Assembly (NCBI GenBank): GCA_002946415.1 | Contig: NJPS01000013.1 | Span: 1 to 64,000, forward strand | Origin: Rutstroemia sp. NJR-2017a BVV2 | Lineage: Eukaryota; Ascomycota; Leotiomycetes; Helotiales; Rutstroemiaceae | Direction of reading: 5' to 3' | Length of the DNA stretch: 64,000 nucleotides | Shown: positions 11,493 to 24,096 of the stretch, piece after piece | Layout: each line of letters starts with the position of its first letter | How positions within the stretch are numbered: the stretch's first letter is position 1 | Position numbers and translations under genes: made by a program | The notes under the pieces: model-generated | What the model was told of the DNA's origin: nothing | What the model saw: only the letters and a program-made list of their open reading frames with translations | Databases searched by the model: none

Positions 11493-12499
11493 GTTCTAAG
11501 CGTCATGAAGAGGTGCAAGAACAGATTCAACCGGCCATATTTCCTCCCAATGTCGGTTTCTCAACTCCAGCTAACGAAACCACGAAATTCGTTGTGCAAC
11601 ACTGACAGATTGATTTTTGGAGGACGCGACGAGCGCGAATGAAGAAGGCACATCTAGCGCGAGGCTAATCATCAGCCTTCTAAGGGAGCAAGGACATGGC
11701 GTGCACGCACCACCAAGGCTGCATCATTGGTGTTCAGGTCTTCTTCGAAAGCCCTCTCCAACTTCTTATTTAATAAAGCCAACTAGTCAACCTGGGATAT
11801 TTGTCCTTTGGGCAAATGGTTCTGCGGGTTTTTATCACAGAACTGGTGGAAATCACAGTTTATCGCGCGATCCTCCCTGCAGCGTCTGGATGGCTTTTGT
11901 TCAAGATTTGACACCTTCAGTAAGCTGCTTTATCTAGTCACTCCATCTCCATTTTAAAGGCTCTGGAGTTCCTTCTAGGAAGGCTGGCGAAGTACAATGT
12001 GAATAATGAGTTTTAGTTGCCCATGTGCATCACTCTACTTCACTGTTTACTTCCCTGTCAGCACGCATACCTGATTACTGATATCGACTCTTCGGCCTTC
12101 ACACCCATGCCACTTGCACTTCTCTCACTATGTCGCAGATATTTACTGACCAAACTGGTGCATGAATCTGCTGTCAGACTTATGGTATTCTGTAGTCAGA
12201 ACATAGGCAATGTCTGAATCTAGTAAACATTTCTCAATGGGGTTTGTGCCATTTTGTATTTTTCTGTGCCTGCTGAGTAACGGCAACGACGAGGGACAAC
12301 GTGCGCAGACCGTGGATAATCACGACTCAATGTGTTGAGAGAACAGTACGGCATGGAAGTCTTGTCCAAGCTGTCTCAATCGCGTATAAATGGGGTGTCC
12401 TCTCGCTCTTCGCATGTCCATTCAAACACAATCCATCACTTCACCGCATCCCACCGCAACACAAAACACTCACATCTCCACGATCAAAATATTTTGATA
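11493..12499. other. Divergent upstream region of APC1 and the GFA gene
   Basis: About 1 kb between two divergent starts. ORFs here lack family features and would overlap probable promoters. No regulatory site is named with confidence. Confidence 0.5.
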
Positions 12500-13090
12500 A
12501 TGCCAACATCATCTTGCCTCTGTGGTGCAAACCGTATCTCATACGGCGATGTTCCATTGTTCAAGTTCCGGTGCCACTGCACTGACGAGTGGAGGTTAGT
12601 TCGACATACTCATCTCTCGGTTGTCACATCCGCGCAGCGGCTAATGACAAGGTCTTCAGATTGACAGGTACAGCCTTCTGTCTCAATATCACCTATCCTT
12701 CCGACAAGCTTGAAACACTTGCTGGGTCGCTAGTTGAGTACTCCAGAACGGCAGCCTCCGGAGAAACCATCACCAGTCATTTCTGTGGGACTTGTGGCTC
12801 ATTACTCTACAGGGACACTACTAGGTATGTGGAAATTGGGATTCTGAAGTCTACCAAGTTTCCATCAACTGCACAGAGATATACTATTTATTACTATATA
12901 TTTACTAATGCGTTTGGTCAGATTCCCCGGGATAGTTGTAATCAAAGCAGGCTGCATGGATTCGAAGACAGCAGTAGAAGACTTCAAGCCCGATATAGAG
13001 ATCTTTACTAGGACTAGGGCGAGTTGGGTACCGGCAATCGAGGGTGCGAAGCAAGAACTTGGAGACTTTTCTGATTTGGGCGAACTGTAG
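12500..13090 (+). CDS. GFA-domain (Mss4-like) zinc protein
   Basis: Exons 12500-12594, 12660-12824 and 12922-13090 give 142 aa. Zinc-ligand motifs of the glutathione-dependent formaldehyde-activating (GFA/CENP-V) fold are present: SSCLCGANRISY near the N-terminus, the CHC motif in FRCHCTDE, and FCGTCGSLLYRDT in the middle. The junctions restore the family pattern DEWR/LTGTAFCLN and TTR/FPGIVVIKAG. In this family, members with the CHC-TDE-x-LTG layout are single-domain proteins whose substrates are mostly unknown; true formaldehyde activation is shown for only a few. No signal peptide; probably cytosolic. The second acceptor was taken at 12659/12660 because the earlier AG in the same intron would insert residues into the motif. 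Confidence 0.87.
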
Positions 13091-14583
13091 CTGGGGGACA
13101 GGGACTACAGTCACATCAACTTGATATGAGTGTAGTCTTGATATGTAAAATGGTTTATACAGGAAGACTTCGTCGTCGCAGTATAATCATGATGATGAGT
13201 AGAGTAACTGGCTGTAGTATGTGAGAGGGAAAACCAGCGATTTCTATATTAGCACTGTGTCAGAGTTTGTGTGATACTAGCAATGCAGACCTAACTGCTA
13301 TAGCTTCTTCATTACTGCCTAATTGATAGACAGGTGTGTGTGTTTCTAGGAATCTTTGACGGTAATACCATTGAAAGCATCATTTTAAACGGCCTACTTG
13401 CTAATACGTCATAGGGATGTGCGAACTTAGACCTACTATACCGGCATTATAATTATTCAGGAGAAATTGCAGATCCAGTATCCTCCCGAGGCACGTTCAA
13501 GTGAGGACTTACTGCTATTTGTGCGCTTGGAATAAGCCTTCTTTCCGCCTGATCGAGGATCGGGCCGTCCACTATCTTCGACCGATTCTTGGTCACTCTT
13601 CCAGGAACCAAGCAAGCATCAACTCTCCAGCTGAGACTTTTCTGCACGCCAATTAGCCTATCTTTCGCAAGATTTTCCGTGTGCTTCATGGTTTCTCCCG
13701 AAACATGAGATCAGCTCACCACGCGGCATGTGGAGGAAACAAGATTACAGGGGAATTCAAGCCCAAAACGCCTAGGTCATGTAACCTTAATACCCCACAA
13801 ACCCCGGCGCATGTACCCCACAGTACAGGTGCTGTCGGTACACCAGATCCATATGCGACCAATCCTACACCCCGCCTCGCGCTCAAGAGTTAGTGATGAA
13901 GAGCTGCATAGAGGCGTTTTCTATGCCTCCACCAATGATCTTCAGCGCTCTCTGTTGATTGCCGGATTTCCGGAGAATAATCTAGCCACAAAGACGTATT
14001 AGGGATCTCACGTGGACAGCTAACCCCGGACCCCGCGGTTTAGATGCATGTCGTGTTCGGGTAGAATGTAGGGTTGTCCAATACTTATATCTCCCGAGTG
14101 GGTTGTACTATGAGATGTTTGTTTATAGAAAACAACGCCAAGACGTACTTCGAGGACACAATTGGTGCGCTTTTGAGAAGAGCCCAAGGACAAACGTAGC
14201 GGACGGGAACGGAAGGGCTACTGTATTTCATTCCACTTGTGTTCCCCTTTGAGTGTTCCTTTTAATATTTTGCTCTGAGGTCAACGATCGCCGGCGATGA
14301 TGGGGTTTGTATCCACCACTAAGATGCTCCGTGCGAATTCGAGTTATGTAAATGTCCGCGTGTTCTTTTGTCCATGCGTGAAGATTTTGTCTTGGTGACA
14401 GTTCAGGCGAGTTGGACGCAGCAACTTTGCGGAGCTCCTTTGGCCGAAGATGGATATGTGCTTGTATGAATGCGATGAGAGTTAACTGTGATCTATATAT
14501 CGCTGGACAATTCCCGAGGGTTTGAATCTTCTGAACTTACTGCAAGCCACTTCTCCATATCGCGGCTAGCCTCTTCGTTCATC
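13091..14583. other. Gene-free interval upstream of the arabinanase (1.5 kb)
   Basis: It holds the 3' flank of the GFA gene and the promoter of the arabinanase. ORFs at 13453-13689 (-) and 13730-14002 (+) have no family features. A C-rich CCCCGG stretch near 14020 fits the loose CreA consensus (SYGGRG), as expected near a carbon-repressed gene, but such matches are frequent by chance. Confidence 0.45.
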
Positions 14584-15753
14584 ATGTTTTCTCGGCTTCT
14601 CTTCGTTCTTCCATTGCTTTTCAGCATCATCAACGCTTATTCCAACCCAGGCTCTTGCTCTGGCAATTGCTATGCTCATGATCCTTCCCTGATCCAACGC
14701 TCGAGTGACGGGACTTGGTTCCGCTTCAACACAGGTAATGGAATTGGAATTTGGAAGGCTACTTCCCTTGCTGGTTCATGGACCTATGTCGGCGATGCTT
14801 TGCCCGGCGGTTCATCCATTGCCTTGACTGGTAATACCGACTTATGGGTATGTAAATCTTTCACCAGAGCTGCAAAGATGTTCTGCTAAACCATGCCGAC
14901 GATGTGACAGGCGCCCGATGTTCAGCTCGTCGGTTCCACTTACTACATGTACTATGCAGTCTCCACATTTGGTAGCCAAAACTCCGCTATTGGTGTCGCG
15001 ACGTCAACTACCATGGAAGTCGGCTCTTGGACCGACCATGGTGCAACAGGTGTATCCTCTTCGTCGAGCAAGATCTACAACGCTATCGATCCTAATCTCA
15101 TCAAAGTCGGCAGCTCTTACTAGTTAGTTCCCATCTTGCCTATCCTTAAATAACCAAACTGACTGATCCCTCTTCTAGCCTTAACTTTGGTTCCTTCTGG
15201 GATGACATTTACCAAGTAGGCATGGCCTCGACGCCTCTCAAAGCCGGTGGCAGTGCCTCATACAACATCGCATACAACTCCAGTGGCACACACGCCCTCG
15301 AAGGATCCTACATGTTCTACTACTCCGGGTACTACTATCTGCTCTTCTCATCCGGCATCTGCTGCGGATACGACACCTCGAAGCCCGCTGCTGGCGCAGA
15401 ATACAAAATCGTTATGTGCCGCAGTACTTCTGCTACTGGGGGCTTTGTCGATAAGAACGGTGTTGCATGTACAGCGAATGGTGGATCGACTTTGTTGGCA
15501 AGTCATGGTAATGTTTATGGACCGGGTGGACAGTAAGTGGTTCCCTTCCTTGAAACTTCAGAACAGGGAGAGAAGAAGAGAAGACGTCAAGTGAGTGAAT
15601 GATTGCTAATATGTGGATAGGGGCGTCTATCTTTCGTCGTCCGGACCACTGCTCTACTACCATTATGCAAACCCGACGGTCGGTATTGCTGACGCGAACT
15701 ACTTGTTCGGATACAACTACCTCACCTGGAGTAATGGGTGGCCAGTGGTCTAG
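14584..15753 (+). CDS. Secreted endo-1,5-alpha-L-arabinanase, GH43
   Basis: Exons 14584-14847, 14911-15122, 15179-15532 and 15621-15753 give 320 aa, the usual length of single-domain fungal endo-arabinanases. It hydrolyses the 1,5-linked arabinan side chains of pectin outside the cell. A signal peptide is at residues 1-18 ([15 protein letters not shown]). The five-bladed propeller carries the GH43 catalytic triad: Asp33 in YAHDPSL (general base), Asp148 in NAIDPNLI (pKa modulator) and Glu200 in HALEGSYMF (general acid). Other family motifs are [28 protein letters not shown] and [12 protein letters not shown] at the C-terminus. The start at 14584 begins the signal peptide; an in-frame Met at 14488 would bury it. 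No carbohydrate-binding module. In plant-infecting fungi such enzymes are cell-wall-degrading factors. Confidence 0.95.
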
Positions 15754-18364
15754 ACTCTTTACAAATCTTCGCATTGGTAATTTCCTTCGGAGGTTGGCGT
15801 CATGCTGTTGCCAGCGGACTCATCATTTGCTTATCACATTTTTGTACATATTTAGTCCGTCTTCGGGCCTTTCTCAAAATCACATTTCAAACCATCGGGG
15901 AAAACTGTACATAGCATAACTCACAAATCCGAATAACAAATCTTTCTTCAACGTAAGCCATCGTCTAAGCACCGAAACCATTTATAATTCCGAACTGTAT
16001 TTGTAAAAATCAATTTCGTTCGAACGCCGACGCCTCGTCGGCGACAGCTTCGACATGTGGAGACGTCTTCTACATTAAAGCACCAATATCCCCTTACATA
16101 AAACTCTGAGAGAATTGTGAAAAGAAACAATCTCAATACGGCTGGAACCATTGAGGCATAGTACTAATTGCATTCGATTAGTCTAGCAAAAGAACTCCGG
16201 ACTCCGGCACTCCGAATTCCCAATACGGAAAACTGCGAAGCGAGCGAAAAAAGGAGATGTGCAACAAACCATCAAGACTCCCAAAAGATGTGAAAACTCC
16301 GGACGAACAAGACACCTAGACGGGACATTTTGGGCTGGTTTCGGAATATTAGATTATACGACTTTAAACACGGGAGGCTAAATTTGGGTAAGTTGCGCTC
16401 ACACTTTGAGGCTCTCGTCAACTCCGGATGACTGATTAGGAAAAACCCTTGCTATATTGGATTTTTATATGACATTTTTTGAAGATACATAGCTATATCA
16501 AACAGCAAACAGAGAGATGGTCATATATCCCAGCCACTCTACGCTTCGAGACTGCATATATCTCCAAGCCCATGACCAAGAACCAAATCCAAATGGAGTC
16601 CAGACAATCTAAACAACCTGTCCATCCAATACCCAAAAGCATACTCTCCGGACTATCAGATATGCAACAAAGCGCTATATATGGACAGTCTTTACACTCT
16701 CCGGGTGTTCAGACATGCAACAGACCGCTCTATCTGTACAGTCTTTACACTCTCCGGGTGTTCAGACATGCAACAAGCTACTTCAAAGTCACAATCTACT
16801 CCAATAGGAACGTATGTCTGTCCGGCCGGAACCTGAGACTTGCAACAGATGGCCCAAGTAGGTGTTTCTTCACAACTCCGGTGATATAAAGGGATGAAGA
16901 CTCCCAAGGGTTAGATCTGCTGCGGGTTGGAAGTCCACCTCGTCCTCATCCTGGAAATCTGGAATGAACAACCAGTCATCTCTCATCAACACAGCTTTGT
17001 TGCATGTCTTCACATCCGGAGTATATCAAAGAATTGCTGGAGTTCCGTATCGGGATGGGTGAGCTCCGGGTTGGATTTTAGATGTGCAAGAACGCCTGTG
17101 AAGGGACCAATGGTTAGATGGCTGGATGGGGGACGATCATCTAAAGGGGACCACGTAAGAGGCGCAGTCTACTAATTGATGTCAAGCACACCAATGATGA
17201 CATAGGTTCATGAGGACTATTAGTCTCGATGTGGGCGTCTGCCACTTGGAAGAACTCCAGGCAGTGGTTCGGGGTGTGCTTAGAAGGGGATATACTGCAT
17301 GGAGTCATGAACACTTTGAGCGACTCCGGGATGCACTGCAAATGAGATATGCAACAAATAGTTGATGAACACTCTGATTGTAGAATGCAGAAAGGAACCG
17401 TAAGTGTCGAAAGGACTTTCGGAGGTTAGGCATTGAGAATGCTTTTACATCGAAAAGGTATGATCACGGACATAGATACTCGGCCAACAGACGACAGAAA
17501 ATGGAAAGTTGTCCCTGCATGCTCGATCGGCCAAAGAAAGGGAAAACTACAGTTAGAGATACTCGGCCATAAGAATAATTCTACTCTCAGCGAAGGATAT
17601 ATTTCCGTAGAGCTAGTTCACCAAGAGTGGCCATTCTGTATTTCTGAACCACCAGTTATCTTTTCGAAAACAAAAACAATCCCGTCCTTGTTACTAGGAA
17701 GATACAAATGCCCAAAGATGTAAAAACAATTCCATATCATCTAGATAGCTGTCCATCAAAAACACCACATGAGCAACGACGTGAGATGCTAAGGCATCAA
17801 CCCAGCACCATAAGGCACCCAACCCCAATTGAGTTCCGGAACCGACCTCCGGGCGGACCAAAACGGTGCAGACGGACGAGCAACTCCTTTAATTTCTTCA
17901 GACATACGGAGACGATATCTCACCCCTCCTCACCTCATCCGCCTATCCAAATGTACAAGCACACTTATAAACCCGCTCGTCATCAGCGCATACCCCGCCG
18001 AAGCAGTGCATGCACGACGAGGCGGCAGTAGAAAGTCTTGCCACCAGCAAGCTCACCTCCACACCCTCTATGGGGCAGGTACCAGTGAGATGCCGCTTAC
18101 CCACAGAATGGGAGTTGTTTTTGGTTCGATATACCGCAGAGAATACAGAGTTTCAAGGAATGGTCTCGCCTTGTACTCCACCTTGTCCTGCGGAGATGGG
18201 ATGGTTTTTGCTGATTTGAAAATCACATTGTGCACAAGAAAGAAAAGAAAGAGAAGGGGAATGTTGCGGTAAAACTTTCTCCAGTCACTCGGTTGAGGTA
18301 GAAGGGAAATGCGTATGGGTATGGGTATCTATCTTTTAACTGTAGTCGCGTCTGTATTATCTCG
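15754..18364. other. Gene-free interval (2.6 kb) with decayed repeats
   Basis: It lies between the arabinanase and the nucleoporin gene, which are convergent. All ORFs are short and show no domain. The central part (about 16190-17350) carries many copies of an ACTCCGG-type core and a TGCAACAA-type core, some in tandem (see the separate repeat entry). No transposase or reverse-transcriptase motif is visible. Confidence 0.55.
16660..16775 (+). repeat. 53-bp degenerate tandem repeat
   Basis: A 38-bp block (ACAGTCTTTACACTCTCCGG and the 18 bases after it) occurs identically at 16685-16722 and 16738-16775, a period of 53 bp. The bases before each block (TGCAACAAAGCGCT and TGCAACAGACCGCT) also align, so roughly two units and a partial one are present. 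Related single cores are scattered from about 16190 to 17350. Confidence 0.8.
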
Positions 18365-20360
18365 TCACCATCTCGCTTTTGATCCGAAGGATAGGCCGCT
18401 TGATCTTATTTCTGATCCATTCTCCATCATTGCCAACGCCCTATCGATATCCACGACATCTAAATCACCGTTTCCAGCTACCACAAGATCAGTGTTCTCA
18501 TTTCTTGGTACTAAGGCCAATCTGTTGGCCGGTTGCGTATCCTTGCTTTGTGGTGTATATTTACCACCCGAAAGAATGGTGAATCGATGTTCACCGAGGA
18601 TAATTATCTCCGTTTGGAATTCCGTTCTGCTATTAGGCACACCGGAAAGTTTAGGATATTGCTCGATGCCGGAACAACGCTCGCCTAGAAGGTCAACGGA
18701 CTCGAGCTTGATGGGACGAGAACCGGGTACTGAATTGAATATGTTGGTAGTTGTTTGGCCTTTGCGAGGATTGCTGGACCAATATTTGGAGAGGGATGGG
18801 ATGAGTGTAAATGATTCGCCGAGCCAGAAAAGAACCGATTCCTCGCTGGGTAAATTGGGCGATTGACTCTTTACTTCGACAACAGAAATAGAACCACGTA
18901 TTGGACCGGCAGGTTGAGCTTTGTTGCTGAAGAGGTCTGTGGTTTTGCGGGTTCCTGGTGTCATAGGCACGAATTTGGAGATTGACGCTGCTGGTGGACC
19001 AGAGCTTTTCGACGACGATTTCATGGCGCCCTCAATCCAGCCGGTGAGATTGAATTCTGATATTGAACCACCTTTTATGGACTGTATACCCAGGAAGCCC
19101 TTCTTTGCACCGGGCCCAACGCCATCCATGTCCCAAACTCCCCATTCGCCATCATTGAGAAGAGCAATGATTGCTCCACCACCGTATACCCAATCCGCAT
19201 CCACGATCGTTTTACGTTCGAAGCCAACATGCGGTCCTCTTTGTAAAGACTGTGGATCGGATCTGGTATTTTTGAATCCGGTATACAAGGAGAGTAACCA
19301 AGTTCCTTGCTCAGCAACCAGACTATCGGGATCATCTGACTGATTCACTACAAGCTTATAGTTGTAAATGCGGCATGTGCCAGCAGTATCCGCGATAAGG
19401 AGGTGACTCGAGTGTTGTTCTGAAAGTGACGGGTTGAATGATATGCGGACAGCTGGAGAGGGCATGTAGATTGATTGAAATGGCTGTTCTATAGAAGCCA
19501 AAGGGGATATTGGTATGCGCCAAAGAAGTAGTAATCCGGTCATTTCTTTCGAATGTGAAGCTATTATGATTTGTGTCTCTGCTGTTGATTTTTGATTTGC
19601 CTTGGTCAAAGCAAACTGTCCTTCCATGTTAACCGTCATGGATACTCCATCAGAGATCTTCTGATGGCCGCTCAAGGTGACCACTGTCTCCCCCCACTTG
19701 CCGTTACCAGCATTTGCCATTGTGAAATTCGATCGAAACTCATCGCGGTTTTTACTTGCTGGAGATGGTGGTGTGAGTGGTAATGTAACCAATCGAACAA
19801 GATTGTCGGCACAGGCGGCTGTGAATACAATCTTTTGCTTTAGAGCATCTATCCCACGCCACGACGTGCTATCCGCTTTAAGAATTGACCCAGGTAATAG
19901 GCCGATGTGTAGTACATCAGTGCCAAAGTGCAAGTCGACTGTTTGAAGGATACCAGGGTATGGCTTCGACGGATCAATTTCCGCTTCGTCGTCTTCGAAT
20001 TCGGGTTTGTCCTCGAAAGCTGGAGGAGCTGCTTCGTCTTCATCTGAATCGAGGGAAATGATGGCGTCTTTTGAGCCGTTTACTTTCGCCGATGCTGTTG
20101 CTGTATCCTGCGATGCCTTGAAAGGTCTTCCACTCCTCCAGATAATCTTCACTCCATTTTCGTTTCCGTACAGGATCACCGTCGAACCATTCGGAGCGGG
20201 TAATGGATAGACTTTTGCGGTATGGACTCGATGCGGTAACTCGTAACTACAAGAATCGTCAGATGATTAAAGGTGTCGGCTGGAACAAAGGGCTTGCCTA
20301 CCTTAATTGTGTATTTTGCGGATTTCGGAATACCCTTGGCTGAGCAAAATTGGCTGCCAT
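18365..20360 (-). CDS. nup37: Nup37-like nucleoporin of the Y-complex
   Basis: Minus-strand exons 20360-20302 and 20246-18365 (55-nt intron) give 646 aa. The protein looks like a WD-type beta-propeller without canonical repeats, plus a long C-terminal extension, as in fungal Nup37, a subunit of the Nup107-160/Nup84 scaffold at the nuclear pore. Supporting segments: the start MAANFAQPRVFRN; blade-like YELPHRVHTAKVYPLP and STVILYGNENGVKIIW; the acidic loop SLDSDEDEAAPP; HIGLLPGSIL; WVYGGGAIIALLNDGEWGVW; and Ser/Pro-rich linkers with TPGTRKTTDLFSNKA. Splicing joins the N-terminal exon in frame (NTQL/SYELP), and this exon is needed for the first blade. The assignment rests on remembered similarity to Chaetomium and Aspergillus Nup37; another propeller nucleoporin would be the alternative. 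Confidence 0.75.
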
Positions 20361-21982
20361 TGCTGCTTTTGCTTTTGGGGTGAGTGCGAATCGGTCTGCC
20401 CTTTCACTGGAGATTGTCACCGGCCACTATTTTGGGCATATCGTCAAGCTGGGATACGGTGTAGACCCAATGGGAGTACTATGAAGCTAAAGTTAAGGCC
20501 GATGTTTGCAATTTCGTGTCGCGCCCAAAGCTTCTCAGTTTCGCGTCAAGCTCCGCACGTGATTCGGTAGCACCAAGATGGCGAGGATGGGTCTGGGGCC
20601 GGAGTCGGTCCGCTCAAGCGTGAAGCTTTTCTCAGCCTCTCAGGCCATCGGAGAAGTTCTAGAACGCCAAATTCCTACAAAATTTGAAGAAAAACTCCAC
20701 CATGTTATATTTCTCCTGTTCCTTCGCGCGGATATGAAAGTACGCTTGCTCGGCTTAAGATTGGATTTCTAGAGGTGGAGCGATCTACGACTGTTTATGT
20801 TGTCTGCTCTGGACTCCCCCATCTTCAAAATGCACAATCAAGTCCTTGCACGGTGGTACGTAGTGGTAAGTACTAGGGTCTGTCGTAGGTCCTCCTCCTG
20901 CCATCTGGAGCATGGTGCGTCTTACTTCGACTTCTGGCTACCTCTTGTCGGCAGAGATGCACGGAAAGAACAGCAGATTTCGGATAAATCACCCCCTGGC
21001 TCCCTGGTCAAATACTGACCGAAACTTACGAAGTCCTGTTAAGTCAAGTTATCGATACCATTTTACTGACTCATACACCGGACCGCTGCCGTGCCTGTGC
21101 TTATCAACCACCACTGGCTGGCAAGTTGGCAACCGTTTAACGTTTGTGTGCCCAGTGCCCAGTGCCCAGTCCCCTACTGCAAAACATACGGGTGCACACA
21201 GCGGTTGAACGGATATCGGCATCGACCTGACTCCATTCAATCCATCCTGCAAGCCATCACACCGACTTGCACGAAGTACTTTAGTAGCTCGACTACTTGC
21301 TATAGGCCCTGGGGGGGCAAGATGAATGGGAGCATCGTCGCGTTCTACATGAATTGGCGTCACTGCATCTGCGAAGAACGCCACCGACAACCTTCATTCG
21401 AGGAGGGTGAGCGCCCCTATGTCGAGCACTCTTTCAAGCTTATTTTACTGTAGCAGCGAGAAACCCCCGCACGCAGAATACTCGGTACAGAGTGCTGTGT
21501 ACGAACTTATTCGGGCACTGATTTTTAGGTGGGATTGGAGCTCGAAATTCCCCGAGCTTGCAACTCTGCTTAGCTTTTCCTATCTGGTGGTACCGTGGTA
21601 GATGCGCCCGCACGTTCTGACAAGGTCAATTTTTTAGAGCGGAATTAGTATCCGCTCTGGATCCTCGCCTCGGTCCCTGGTACACACTCCTAAGGCTCGA
21701 TCATCGCATTCACCATCTCGAATATTTGTGCTGGCTCATCTTTTAAATATTCGTGCTTCCCCACTAATGCTGTGAGATGTCACCATCTTCATCATATCTT
21801 TTCATTTTCTCATCCTGTAAAGTTGTAATCATCAAATTTCTTTCTTTTCTCTCGTTGCGGCCGCGGAGTATATTGAGTATCGAATATCGATACTAGGTCC
21901 GACAATCGGCCTCAACGTCTTTCTTTCATTTTGCTGATCAGGCTGATCCAACGGAGGCAGTGGCCCCCGTCATTCTTGCATC
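20361..21982. other. Divergent upstream region of the nucleoporin and MFS genes (1.6 kb)
   Basis: No gene is supported. A 3 x 7-bp GTGCCCA repeat lies at 21148-21168. The last 250 bp before 21983 are T/C-rich, as in a promoter and leader. Confidence 0.5.
21148..21168 (+). repeat. GTGCCCA x3 short tandem repeat
   Basis: Three perfect head-to-tail copies of a 7-bp unit. No function is assigned. Confidence 0.85.
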
Positions 21983-24096
21983 ATGAGCGCTGAAGTCGAT
22001 TTTGAGAAAGACGAAATTCGTGAATTTAACCACCCTCATCCAGCTTTTGCGACAGCTACATCTTCCATAACAGAGCACGCCGGCACCCCTCGCCCCGCTT
22101 CACATGCCGATTCCATCTCTTCTCTATCAGAATCTGATCACTCGAATTCTGATCCCCTTGCTCCATTGGAACAGGCCCTAACGCCAAACCTCGAAACAAT
22201 TGAAGAACAGCTTGCCCATGCCCAGTTGAGCTACACAAAGACTGGTACATCATATGCGACTACCGGTTCTCGGATACCTTCTTTTGAAGTTGACTTCACC
22301 GCGGATGATCCTGATGACCCGAGGAATTGGCCAACATGGTATCGAGGCTGCATCATTGGAGCTGTAAGCTTGGCAACATGGACAGTCGTGTTATACAGTT
22401 CATCCTACACATCGAGTATGCCAGGAATGATGGAAGAATTTAACGTCACAAGCGAACCTGTTGCAACCTTGGGTGTAACGACTTATTTGTTGGGTCTGGC
22501 AGTTGGGAGTCTGATTCTTGCACCTTTGAGTGAGATCTGGGGCAGAAGGCCAGTTTATATTGGCTCGTTGGCATTCTTTTGTTTAATGGTACTGCCATGT
22601 GCATTGTCTACCTCGCTAGGTGAGGTCCTGGGGGTGCGATTTATCGGGTAACTAAGTCCAATACCCAATATTCATTGTTTGGAAGCTAACACATTAGTAG
22701 CGCGCTTGCTGGTGCAGCTATGATATCGAACTCCCCCGGTTCTGTGTCAGACATCACAACTGAACAATATCGGGCCCTGGCATTCAGTATCTGGAGTATT
22801 GGGCCAATGAACGGTACAACTACTTCCTTAAGTCTCTACATTTCGTCCTCTAACAATTACTAGGCCCAGTGACTGGACCTCTTATCGGAGGGTTCGCAGC
22901 TGAATACCTTGGGTGGCGGTGGACGAATTGGATTGTCATGATGCTTGCTGGCGCTGCGTTCTTTGCTTGTGCCTTTATCAAGGAGACATATGCGCCAGTG
23001 ATATTGAAGCAAAAGGCCGCTAAAATGCGGAAAGAGACGGGTGACGAGAGATATTGGTGCAAATATGATGAAAAGAAAAGCTGTAAGATGACAATTTAAC
23101 CGGAACTTGATGGATCTGAGCTAATATTTTGTTTGCAGTCTTACAGATTTTGAAGATCAATCTCTCTCGACCTTTTGTACTTAGCTTCACCGAACCGATC
23201 CTATGGTTCTGGAATACGTACATTGCCGTAAGTTTTCCTCTGATATGTGAGATCGTCCACGCATGATGAGACTATGGAAGTAGCGCAGAATGACTTCGCT
23301 AGACACTCTTTGACTAATGATGTAACACTAGATCATCTACGGCATTCTTTACCTCTGTTTCGTTGCTTACCCAATCATCTATACGGATCTGCGCGGTTGG
23401 AGTCTAGGTCAAACAGGTCTTGCTTTCTTAGGTATCGGTCTAGGAACTATGCTCTCGATCGTCACAGAACCACTCATTCGTAGAATGATCAATTCGCACA
23501 AGATAGATCCAGAAACTGGAAAAGTTCCACCGGAAGCCTCAACAAGCATTATATGCATAGCAGCATTTCTTTGCCCTATTGGACAACTTTGGTTCTCCTG
23601 GACTTGTGTCCCAATCACGATTCACTGGATTTGGCCTATCCTCGCTGGTGTTCCATTTGGTGCTGGAAATACACTTGTTTTCATTTACGCTTCGAACTAT
23701 CTCGCCGGATCATACGGTATCTATTCAGCATCTGCACTAGCTGGAAATAGCGTGGTGAGATCGATTGTCGGTGGCACACTACCTTTGGCAGGACCGGCAA
23801 TGTATGGTGCATTAACACCACAATGGGCTGGAACATTATTGGGATTGGTACAAGTTCTTCTGATTCCAATTCCCTTCATTTTCTATAAATGGGGTTCGCA
23901 AATTCGCGCAAAGAGTCCATTGATCAGGCAAATGAGGGAGGATCAGGAGAAGGCAGAAAAGCGGAATGCCAGGGCGAAGAAGAGAGAAGAGAAGAAGGCG
24001 GTGGGTGATAGGGGACAGGTCTTAATGAGTGATGGAAATGATGTGGAAAAGGGTGAAGATGTTACTACTGGAGAGGTGATGACTGGTGAAAAATGA
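21983..24096 (+). CDS. MFS transporter, DHA1 multidrug/polyamine type
   Basis: Exons 21983-22647, 22701-22813, 22864-23082, 23139-23227 and 23332-24096 give 616 aa. A drug:H+ antiporter of the plasma membrane with about 12 membrane helices. Seen: an acidic, Ser-rich cytosolic N-terminus (about 1-110) ending in the DDPDDPRNWPTWYRG motif typical of DHA1; MFS motif A in GSLILAPLSEIWGRRPVY after helix 2; the ALAFSIWSIGPMNGPVTGPL segment in the motif C region; a middle loop with KQKAAKMRKETGDERYW; and a Lys/Glu-rich C-terminal tail. The second acceptor is ambiguous: 22698 and 22701 both keep frame. Substrate cannot be read from sequence; fungicide, toxin or polyamine export are the usual roles in this family. 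The eIF2A gene follows on the same strand. Confidence 0.92.

Noticed and set aside
15754..18364. Transposon in the gap after the arabinanase
   Set aside because: No transposase, integrase or reverse-transcriptase motif in any frame, and no terminal inverted or long direct repeats found by eye. Only short degenerate repeats are seen.
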